A stretch of 64,000 nucleotides of DNA, taken from the NCBI GenBank assembly GCA_903813345.2, contig CAIIXF020000010.1, forward strand, positions 10,470,349 through 10,534,348. Reading direction: 5' to 3'. Of the stretch, positions 55,218 to 64,000 are shown in pieces; positions within the stretch are counted from its first letter, which is position 1, and each line of letters begins with the position of its first letter. This DNA comes from Owenia fusiformis. Lineage: Eukaryota > Annelida > Polychaeta > Sabellida > Oweniidae. The notes beneath the pieces are model-generated. The model ran no database searches. It saw only the letters and a program-made list of their open reading frames with translations, and was not told where the DNA came from. The position numbers were made by a program, and so were the translations under genes.

Positions 55218-55985
55218 TTTACATCCTTTTCACAATTTAGACCAATATTTGTCAAAACATGTTTTTATCCCACTTTCTGAATTCTGGTAAGGATATATAG
55301 AAGCTGTCTATGTGTTTAGGCCATTACTCAGTTGATGATTTCGGTTCAAATTCATTGGGCATTGTATTGGACCTATGCTCAAGAAGAAATTCTCAATAAG
55401 GCCACTCAATTCAAAGTAGCCGCCATTTTTGTAAAAATTATAATCTTTGATAACTCAAATACCAGTTGACAGACTTGATTATGCTGATGCCTTTTGAACA
55501 TAGAATCTGCTCAAGAAGGAATTGCTGCTGAATTCAAAATAGTCACTTTATTTCATTCCGAAAGATACCAGTTGCTAGTTTTTCTTCAGATTTTATGTGC
55601 TAATGCCTTATTGACATAGGACTCTGGTCAAAAAGTTATGCTGAATTCAAAATTGCCACCGTTTCCAAGAAACTTATGCTTTTTTTCTGATAACACAGAT
55701 ACCAGTTAACAGATTTGGTGAAAGTTTTATATGTTAATGCCTCATGGTCATAAGATTCTGCTCAAGAAAGAATTTAATATATGGCATCAGGTCACATCAT
55801 GGATGTTGATTTGCATTACTTCTCTACTACTTCCTTGTTATTTCTATAAATTTCCAAAATGGCTGGGGATTTAATAAAATATGTTTTATTCAGTTGGATT
55901 TGCTATTCCCTGAATTGCTGTTTTCTAGTTATTCATGTTTTTTCTCATTTATGAGTGAGTAGAAATAGATTTCCAGGTAGGTGCC
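55218..55985. repeat. Old repeat split by a ~140-bp tandem array
   Basis: 55,218-55,262 (TTTTCACAATTTAGACCAATAT) and 55,930-55,985 (TTTTTTCTCATTTATGAGTG, TTTCCAGGTAGGTGCCAG) match consecutive parts of 10,225-10,350. Between them lie about four diverged units of ~140 bp, each with ATACCAGTT, TAATGCC or TGATGCC, CTGCTCAAGAA and GAATTCAAA(A) steps. Confidence 0.6.
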
Positions 55986-55989
55986 AGCC

Positions 55990-56990
55990 GATTCTCAAGT
56001 TGATATACTGGCATGATCACCCTTGGTTTATATTCTGTGAATATATTACATATTATTTCTATGATATACCTGGTACCCAAAGCACCCGGACATGGCATGT
56101 TTTTAAAATATAAAAATAGTATAAAATGCCCATAGGACATGTGTTTTTCAAGCAAATGGTTCATCTCAGTTTATCTCCTGTTTGAATACATGTATGTTTG
56201 TACCTAGCTGTAGGTCATTTTAAGGCATCACCCTGGTATGTAAGATGACAACATGAAATAGTAAGCAGTCCCAGGGTTCTTATCAGGAAATTTTTCGAAC
56301 CCGGAAAAATATTCAACATTCGCGCCATTCCCAATTTTTTCATTATTTTTATGATATTTGTTTGAAAATTTAATATAAATAACCTTGCTATTAAAGGCAT
56401 TTAAGATTAAGGGGGAGCTTTAATTAAAGATTTCAAATCAATTGTGGAAACCATTGATGCTATCACATCATTGTAAGAGAACAATGAACTTCTAATAAAC
56501 CAGGAATTCTGAACTTTACAAGTTTCTGGTAAATGACTCCCTGTCCTCAAAGTTAGAAATGTCTCAAATATATTAACCTGTTTAGCATCTAAGTTAAAAT
56601 ATCCTGATTAACAATATTTATACTGTCTAGACTCCAGTTAATAGTACACACCTTTATTATATTGATTTCACTTATAGCTGTTACAATGAGATGTATTATT
56701 AGATATTAGATAATATTACTATAAAAGGTATATAAATACATACATGTATTATACATACCTAGCGACACATTTGTATGGAATTCAATGGGAAAGTTAGCGG
56801 GCTTTACCCACCGATATTGCCGATTACCCGATTTCTAGCCCCCTTACCTTGTTTTGATATTAGATTCTTTAATAATTATGACAAAATCATGAGGCGTGAT
56901 TCATTTAGATCAAATTCTACTCGCACACAGATGTGTGACGCCATTGATACTAAGTAGCCATGGGTATGTAAAAAGGTATCTAATACATCA
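55990..56990. other. Non-coding stretch
   Basis: No supported feature. The 60-codon frame at 56,775-56,957 starts in a fair context (TGTATGGAA) but has no splice site, repeat or family support. Confidence 0.35.
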
Positions 56991-56998
56991 GTTATGTC

Positions 56999-57523
56999 CG
57001 ATGATGTGAAATATGCTTTCGTTCTTGCCCAAATATAGAGCCTCCCAAGCGAACTCCCGTGCAGTGATATATCACTGCGGCGGGCAGGTATCTCATCGTA
57101 AGCATGGTAACTTCATAATAAACAACTGACGTGATTGGTTCTAGTCCCATGCTCAGGTCGCGTGATTGTAAAATTTTGACAATTTCATTGGTTGAATTGC
57201 GCGTATTAACTAATAAACAACACGTGCGGTAAACTATTATCAACAAAACTTTTACTCAGAATTCCTTCCGTGGTGATTTCTTCTCATATTTCAATAATTT
57301 TGAAATATTTTGACAAAATAATGATTGGTGAACATAAAAGAACATATATTTTATAAGTTGTATGAAAATCAAGTACATCTGTGACAAAAAGGGGAACTAT
57401 CTTCCCCAAATTTTGGGGATTCCATAATCTGCCCGCCGCAGTGTCTATAACGAGACACTGCATTGGAGTTCGCCTCCCAAGGTGCGCCGCGCCTCTATTG
57501 GGAGCATATTTCACGTCATAGTG
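56999..57523. mobile_element. ~525-bp MITE with nested palindromic ends
   Basis: GATGTGAAATATGCTTTCG on the left faces GGGAGCATATTTCACGTCAT on the right. Next inside come CCTCCCAAGCGAACTCC and GGAGTTCGCCTCCCAAGG. Each arm then has its own palindrome, GCAGTGATATATCACTGC at 57,061-57,078 and GCAGTGTCTATAACGAGACA followed by CTGC at 57,438-57,461, then CGGCGGGCAG / CTGCCCGCCG. Palindromes that differ in sequence but hold the same place suggest selection for the fold. Confidence 0.75.
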
Positions 57524-57562
57524 ACATAGTCTCTAAGTATATACTTTCCAGGAAAACAAGCA

Positions 57563-57735
57563 GGCTCGTAGCCAGGATTTGCCAAGGGGAGGTTCATTTT
57601 TTGAAAAAATTCCAGGGAAGGTTCACATTTGACAATTTTGGGCCAAAAATGGCCATAATTAGGTGCTCAGAATGTTGAAAACTGCATGAACTGAAAGAAT
57701 TTTTGGCTGGGGGGGAGGTAGAACCCATCGAACCC
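57563..57735. repeat. GTAGCCAGG-type MITE fragment
   Basis: AGGCTCGTAGCCAGGATTTG and CCAAGGGGAGGTTC correspond, inverted, to the right end of the element at 1,505-1,671. A GGTTCA..GAACCC pair is kept, as is the AAAATTCCAGG/GAATTTTTGGCTGGG step. Confidence 0.55.
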
Positions 57736-57739
57736 GGTT

Positions 57740-58500
57740 ACAGACTGACAGGGATTATCATTACCGTTTTTTGTAACAATTGATGTTGAAATGAAAGATT
57801 CTTAATTTCAGTTATACTGCTAAAGATAAGTAAACCTGGTATATAAAAGTAGAATATTAATGGAAACAAGTTTATGTTGGGATTGCATCCTCCAAACATG
57901 GACCTCTAAAAGAAGGAACAGAATCATTCTGATACTCATAGCATCTTTCTGTTTCACCTGAAACATCTCAGGGCTGAGAAGAAATGAGATGTCATGGTTC
58001 ATCAGAATGGGGGCAGAATGGACAATGTCTGTAGCCCTGTGGTTGAAGGATGTAGGATTGTGATATTTTAACTATATATAGAGGTAATACCTAGGGATGA
58101 TTTGTTTATTAGGTTTATCAAGAGAGATTATATGATATCTTCTCGAGGGAATGGAGAGACGGGATGTGTATATGGGACATATATGGGGTATATGGTAAAA
58201 AATGATAACATTTTTATCATTGTGTTATATTGATATATCACAGTGCATGATCATGGTATAAATATGCGTATACAGTCTGTAGAGTCATTCTTGTAGACCT
58301 CGTATTTCTCTGATTTGTAGCTTGAAAGGAAACTGGTAGAAGCTGTGATCTCCTCACCTTAGGCATAAAGTGTGAATCCCAAAATGATGTTGACCTAATT
58401 GTCTTTTTTCAATTAGTTAATGGAGATAATGGTTAATTATTTAACACTTTGTTAATTAATGTTAGTAATAAAGAGAGCTTTATGTATGGGTTTGTCACAT
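57740..58500. other. Non-coding stretch
   Basis: No supported feature. Confidence 0.35.
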
Positions 58501-58510
58501 GATAGATTAG

Positions 58511-58571
58511 AGGAGAATTTTGATGATAGTGATGAATTTTGATGATAGTGATGAATTTTGATGATAGTGCA
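58511..58571. repeat. Three copies of a 21-bp tandem repeat
   Basis: GAATTTTGATGATAGTGAT repeated three times with no variation between copies. Confidence 0.85.
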
Positions 58572-58572
58572 A

Positions 58573-58640
58573 AGATACAGGGTGGGCCAAAATGTCATTT
58601 TGAATAACTTGCTATTTAACTTAACACTGTTTATTTATGA
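58573..58640. mobile_element. Single mariner-type terminus
   Basis: TACAGGGTGGGCCAAAATGTC is a typical ITm end (compare 34,040). I find no matching inverted end within the following 600 bp, so this is a truncated copy. Confidence 0.4.
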
Positions 58641-58649
58641 TTTCCTTGC

Positions 58650-61600
58650 ATTAGGGAGCTGGCATATTATGTAACAAAATTAAGAGTGGCTTTTCTTTTT
58701 CTCAAAAATCTCAATTACCAATATTCCAATATTCATTCAGAAAAAGAAAAAAGTACTTTTTAAGTTTTTTGTCCAAAATTGTCAAATGTGAACCCCCTTG
58801 AAATTTTTAGAAAGTGAACCCCCTGCACTTAGTCTAGCTTTGTAGAAAACAGTGGTTCATATTTCATGAAAATGTCCATTTACAATTCTTAAAACTCATT
58901 TCATAATAAGATGTCTCTTTTCTTCCCTTCTAAAGCATGCCAGTTGAATGAGTGGGGTAAGGTACAACACGAGGGTGATGAAATTGAGCAAATGATGTTT
59001 GATGTTGATGTTTTATCTGATGTTGTGTCTACCTCAAAAATTACCATTCCTAACCCCATCCTGTAAAGATTAACAGATTAAGAAAACATCCTTTTATTGA
59101 AAATTATTATTTGAAAGGGTGGGAATATATTTTATCTTAAGGGAAGAGGGGATTTTAACAAACAAATATATTCTTTGAAAACCACAGGCGAAAAGCTCAC
59201 TGAGTAATTAAAAATGCGCACGTTCTAAACGATGATGGCCACCTATTTATTACTGAAGGTATCTGTCTGTCATTGAATGAAAACTTAAACAGTATCGAGC
59301 TTGTAAAGAAGTGATAAAGTACATAGCAGATAGATCGATTCAGTCTGTGGTTAATGGAATTCCAATATGGGGCAGAGGTCTAGACTAGTTTCAATAAAAC
59401 ATCATTCCGCCAGTGGCGTTCCACTGGCAGTGAATATTCAAGTCGGCATCTTCAATGCAAATATCGAGGAACAAATCTGGATATATGCAAACAAATTGAT
59501 ACATGTATTATGGAGCTGACATAACATATTGGGGAATGATTATGATCTCTATATTTATAAATAGAACATCCCGTTGAATGCTGTCATAATAGGATCTGAT
59601 CCAGACAAGGTATTGAACAGTTTTTTTATGATCCATTGATTATAGCCTGCTGCTATTGCTACTGGCTATGTGTAATGATGTGAATTGTTGCTCATGATCA
59701 GCCAAATGGTGATCAGGTTATAAATAGGTCTAGACAGTATGTATACGTCACCTGTATCAATAGTTCAACTTTGCAAAACAACAAGGCGGATACACTTTTT
59801 TATTTTCAAATTAAAACTATTCATCGTTCATTGATTTACAGATTATGTTTATGATAATCCGTATGTAATTTTACTTGGATAGCAGCTTTTCATTGAAAAA
59901 ACAACTGTAGTTTAAAAGTGAATTACAAAGATTTTTTGAATTTTTGGTACCACAATACCTGACTGTTATTATAATACATGTATGTAAAATAATATATGCA
60001 CTATCATAGTTTGTCCTCCGAAGGTTTGGCTTCTTGGCAAGCTAGAGAATTGGGGCTTGCCTATAATAGTTCAAAACCACGTCAATATTTATTATTTTCT
60101 AAAAAATGAAATAATTTTATTTCCAAAGAAAACTTTTAATGAATACTTATTCTGTTTCTTCATCAAGCACATATTTGAAAGAAATATAAGATGAGAGGAA
60201 GATGATGGTGAAAGACTACATGAGAAAGTCTGATTGTATATGTAACACTGCACAGTACTCCAGGGTTAAAATATGAGCGTTTCAATTTCTTGATTCCCGC
60301 TGTGAAGTTCGCTATGTGAGGGCTGATATTTTGACTATGGTTTGATCCCATTGAGCATATGCGCTAAGTTAGCTGAGATACCTAGCTGTCGAGGATGTTT
60401 TGTCTGTCAGTGTTAGTTCTATCATCCACATGTTCTAACGCATATACTTGCTTAATGTGATTCATGAGTTGATTGATCAGATGAAGTTTGTAAAATGTCA
60501 GATTCAGAATCTATGACTTGGCTGTCTGAGCTGTTTAGCGATCAGGAGAAAATAAATTATTCTGTTATATCCTCATTGTTCTTTTAGCTCCCTTGTTAGA
60601 ACTCCAAGATTCAAAATACATGCTTTATAATGGTACCAAATGTTATTGGGTATTAGCTTTCAAATAGTATATCATCTTAAAATTATACAATGCCATGTAC
60701 AAGAATGCAATATCAGGGAAGCGAGTAAAACCCAATGATCTCTAATGGATTTTGAGTTGAAAAGATCTAATGTTCAGTATCAATATCATCCGTCACCCAA
60801 TCTCCGTAAATTTACTTCAAGTGTGGCAGTAGTAACCTAGAGTCTATAGAAAGTTTTTGAAAACTGTTATTAAAGGGTGCTTTAAATTTTATAGAAATAT
60901 AAAAATTCACAGATATTTTTAAAAGAAGGTAAAAGTGTGGTCTTGAATTCATCCAGTTTGCAATTTTATTGATGTTATGTGGGTCATGAGTGCAGACTGC
61001 AGGTTCCATTTTGTATGTTTATGAATTCTGGGAATCCTATCCTTTGAGATGTTTTGAATAAAATGTTTGGGTAAATATTAACATTAATAAAAAGGTATAC
61101 AAAAAGGAGAAAAGTCAAGAATGTTACAGCTGTACTTGCAAACAATAAACAGCTGAAAGGGCATGTTTAAGAATTTTGTTTAAATTCTGTTTTATGATTA
61201 ACCGCAACATTGTTCTTGAACTGAAAAAAGTACAAATACTGCAGTCTGCAGAGGTAGTGCACTGTATAGGTAGTAACTTCAACTTGTGGCCAATCTCAAA
61301 TGCCTCTGATCTCATTATATCATTTGGAGGCTGCCATATTGGATTTGTTAACATTACAGCGTATAAATTTCCAGTGTCTGGCCCCGTGCATAGATTTACA
61401 AAGAAGCTGAGCTATAAAATTGAGTAATATGTATTTTGTGTGCTATGTGCTTGAGGGTTAAACAGGATTTATGTCATCGTGTAGCAGAGAGACTTGAAGT
61501 TAGAGAATATTGGATTGATACTGCAAGTGTGTAGAATAGGGGAGACGATTGGTACGTGACTGATTATACTCAACATATCAAACTGAGATTTTCATAGTGC

Positions 61601-61700
61601 TGTAAAGTGCTTCAAACTTGGGTCATCTTGCCCTAACATACAATAGTCATTTACTGGAGGCTTCTATGCCATGCATGTAAAGTACACCAACGGCTAGCTC
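58650..61700. other. Non-coding stretch
   Basis: AT-rich, intron-like. A small palindrome CCAGTGGCGTTCCACTGG is at 59,410-59,427. Two opposed 76-83-codon frames at 61,124-61,427 overlap each other, and neither shows splice sites or recognisable motifs. Confidence 0.35.
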
Positions 61701-61716
61701 TGTTCTTATAAAACTC

Positions 61717-61785
61717 AACATGGCGGCATTCTAACGGTTTTGTCTAGCCGCCCTAATATGGCGCTGGCGTTTTGTGACATCATAG
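61717..61785 (+). promoter_or_regulatory. Promoter-like cluster (YY1, CRE half)
   Basis: AACATGGCGGC (61,717-61,727) matches the YY1 core promoter motif. AATATGGCGCTGGCG follows at 61,755 and TGTGACATCAT, a CRE-like site, at 61,773. An ATG with a good splice donor lies 70-160 bp further on. Confidence 0.35.
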
Positions 61786-61852
61786 ATTCTTGCGATTTTC
61801 GTTTGGAACCAAATTAAAGGCGGACTTTTATCCAGAAATTGCGAATTTTAAG

Positions 61853-61933
61853 ATGAAGTTATATGAGAAGGAGGATAGAAATGCTGATTTTGTTGAATGT
61901 ACACATGTTTGTCAGACAGTTACGACGTGCTCA
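61853..61933 (+). CDS. Candidate first coding exon (27 codons)
   Basis: ATG in the context TTTTAAGATGA opens M-K-L-Y-E-K-E-D-R-N-A-D-F-V-E-C-T-H-V-C and continues to TGCTCA|GTAAGT (donor 61,934) in phase 0. It reads on for only eight more codons without splicing. Three cysteines fall within 12 residues (C16, C20, C26). The distance from the YY1-like promoter is right for a first exon. No downstream exon could be fixed before 64,000, and the family is not recognised. Confidence 0.4.
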
Positions 61934-61949
61934 GTAAGTAATGAAGGGT

Positions 61950-63755
61950 CTTTATGACCCTGTCTTTCCACACATTTGGATACTATAACATTTTCTATGC
62001 ATCCAAACTCCTGTACCTTTCATATCCTATCATTATTAACTGGAATTTTGCTTCGGAATTTCTCGAACCATTTTCATCGATTTCTGACACAATTTATTTT
62101 AAAGGAAAATAATCAATATATGCACATGTATAATTACTAGAAGTTCATTATTTCCAGAACAATCACAGTATTTCCTCGACCAGATCTCATATTATATGTC
62201 ACAATTCTATGTTGTCACAATCCATATGCCTTTTTCATTTATATTGTGGTTTGCATGTAATTTCATACCTTGACATGAGACCGAACACATGAGGTATTCT
62301 AAAAAAGAAAGGTACTTTGACATAACTACTAGTTACTGTGACATTGAACCATAAATGATACTCATTTACAACTCTAGTCCTTGGAAGGGCTTAAGGGGGC
62401 CATTTTTTATTAGTGACTCCATGCATTGTTTGAATAAATTTTATCGGAGAAGCGCTATATGGAGAAAGGAGAGAGCACACAATTGTCTGTCCACACAGCG
62501 TCTGGTCACTTCGCCCTTATGGTACAATTAGCTGGCTAAGTTGATATACTTTTGTTATAGGATAAACGACACGTACTGTTACATATGGCCGTTAAACTTC
62601 CTTTATTAACATAATTTATGCAGGCGTTCTAAGGTACGAGGTCTAGACAGAAAGCGATGTTTCATATAGGACAAAATCAAACACTATAGAGATTACCTCA
62701 TACATATAGAATAGGATGAAGCGAAAATAAACTCAATTTGATTTCGAAAACTTATGTTGAAGCATGATGTTTGGGGATCCATGAATAGAGGTAGGATTTT
62801 GATGATCCCATTGAATCACGCCACTTCTTCATGTATCCAAGATGGCGAATATCACTCACGGTTCCGAAAACCTCCAAATTTCGATATTTAGGTAGCATTA
62901 CCTTTATGCTAAAATCAGAGATATACAAGATCTAGACATAAGGAAGATAGGGTGTTTCTTGAAATTGACAAAAAATGTTAAGGCAACCTTAGAAATGGCA
63001 CCGCGCCCTGCGTCCTCTATGTCAAAAGGCAATGTTGAGTATCATTTTGATAGAGTCATGTCTATTTCTATCACCATGTGCTCGCTGCAATATAGGATAC
63101 GAGATACTGTCATAAAAGAAAGAAATAACTACATCAGCAATCAGCCTATTAATTGCGCAGTTGTTTTTTACTTTGACCAAGCACATGATCTGATGTTATT
63201 GTGATGTGGCATTTCAGATTCGCAAACTACACGGTGTATTGGATATAATGGTAATAATAAAACCCTTTTATCACAGGATATGATAATACCCAGCATTCTT
63301 ATAAACAGTCACATAATAATGGACCAATCAGAATTGCGTGATTAGCGACAGATTTTTAATAGTTTCAAGCGATGTATTACAAAATTCAAAGAAAGGCTGT
63401 AAAAGAAACTGCACCTGGAAGTTAAGGTAACTAGAGCCATGTTTTGTAGGTGTAAGTAATGAGTAAAACCTCGAGAATTAGGAGGCAAGTATGTCTAGGG
63501 ACATCATTGACATTCAAATGCCATCAGCCTCTTTCTGAAGTTAGATTGCCAATGGCGTCTGTCTGGTGGATAAAATAAGGGCAATCATTTAAGAAGACAT
63601 ACTGTTCGGAAAATATTCTACATCAATAGGTTCCAAGAATTTCGGAAAACAGATTTTGGGAAATCGCAGTAAATTATACCTGCATTCTAAATTACAATCA
63701 TTTTAGATCAGACAGTCATTTACATAATGCGTCCAGATTTTATGTTGGACTACGT
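61950..63755. other. Probable first intron, nothing recognised
   Basis: AT-rich. AAGATGGCGAATATC at 62,839 is a further YY1-like motif. The 81-codon frame at 62,959-63,204 has no splice or family support. Confidence 0.35.
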
Positions 63756-63765
63756 GTGTCGCGCA

Positions 63766-63780
63766 TTGCGCATGCGCGCA
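63766..63780. promoter_or_regulatory. NRF-1-type palindrome
   Basis: TTGCGCATGCGCGCA contains GCGCATGCGC, the palindromic NRF-1 site, in a CpG cluster (TGTCGCGCATTGCGCATG) that stands out from the AT-rich surroundings. Such sites are common in promoters of housekeeping genes. No transcript start can be confirmed before the window ends. Confidence 0.4.
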
Positions 63781-64000
63781 TCATTGTCTGGATTATATCA
63801 TGAGATATGGACATTGGAAGGAATATGAGTCATATGTGACACTGGCTCATTGAGGTAGGTTACAGTACAAGTAAACACCGCCATAGGCTTATACTGGTTT
63901 GATGACGGTGATCTTAAAAAAATATTCATGTAAATAGAACCAGACTGCCTACTCAAATAGTGGAATTCGTTTGGAATATATTAGTGCATCTTTTAGGTCA

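Noticed and set aside
61124-61427. Two opposed open frames of 76 and 83 codons
   Set aside because: They overlap on opposite strands, and neither has splice sites, family motifs or coding-like bias.

Overview
This is an AT-rich (roughly two-thirds A+T by eye), intron- and repeat-dominated stretch of an animal nuclear genome. No open frame exceeds about 120 codons, and the longest is a repeat artefact. Spliceosomal GT/AG signals, a tRNA-derived SINE, mariner-type and TTAA-type MITEs, a LINE-like reverse transcriptase fossil and very many fold-back elements point to a marine invertebrate. A fold-back element built from 15-bp repeats resembles the sea urchin TU elements, so an echinoderm, hemichordate or other marine invertebrate fits, but I cannot name the species.

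Layout. 0-2.4 kb: a fold-back, two small MITEs and a possible short exon. 2.45-7.78 kb: a 5.3-kb element whose long inverted ends are made of ~360-bp tandem units and whose interior carries a decayed reverse transcriptase gene on the minus strand. 7.8-9.3 kb: a MITE interrupted at its right end by a TU/FB-like fold-back of 15-bp repeats with a 10-bp target duplication. 9.3-19.6 kb: intron-like DNA with a ~930-bp array of 16-bp repeats, a G/C-tract hairpin and two promoter-like sites. 20.04-30.80 kb: a 10.76-kb element with CAC-starting inverted ends and a 5-bp target duplication (TCTTT). It contains a large inner palindrome and nested MITEs, one of which also has a CAC end and a 5-bp duplication plus an empty site. 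31-38 kb: tandem duplications, a 35-bp array broken by two insertions, and a TTAA MITE. 38.8-46.1 kb: the best host-gene signals. These are two exons whose splice phases agree and end in a stop, then a SINE, then a separate two-exon gene of 56 codons. 47.7-50.3 kb: three MITEs, one carrying RFX-like X-boxes. 51.5-64 kb: a minus-strand exon candidate, an X-box promoter with a leader exon, further palindromic MITEs, and a promoter with a first exon at 61.7-61.9 kb.

The host-gene content is thin: five or six candidate exons, none assigned to a known family. Two perfect RFX X-boxes (19,577 and 54,726), each close upstream of a good splice donor, suggest that ciliary genes lie here. The most unusual material is the transposon set: the TIR element with an RT inside, the repeat-armed fold-back with nuclear-receptor half-sites in its loop, the CAC-ended 5-bp-duplication group, and the X-box-carrying MITE.
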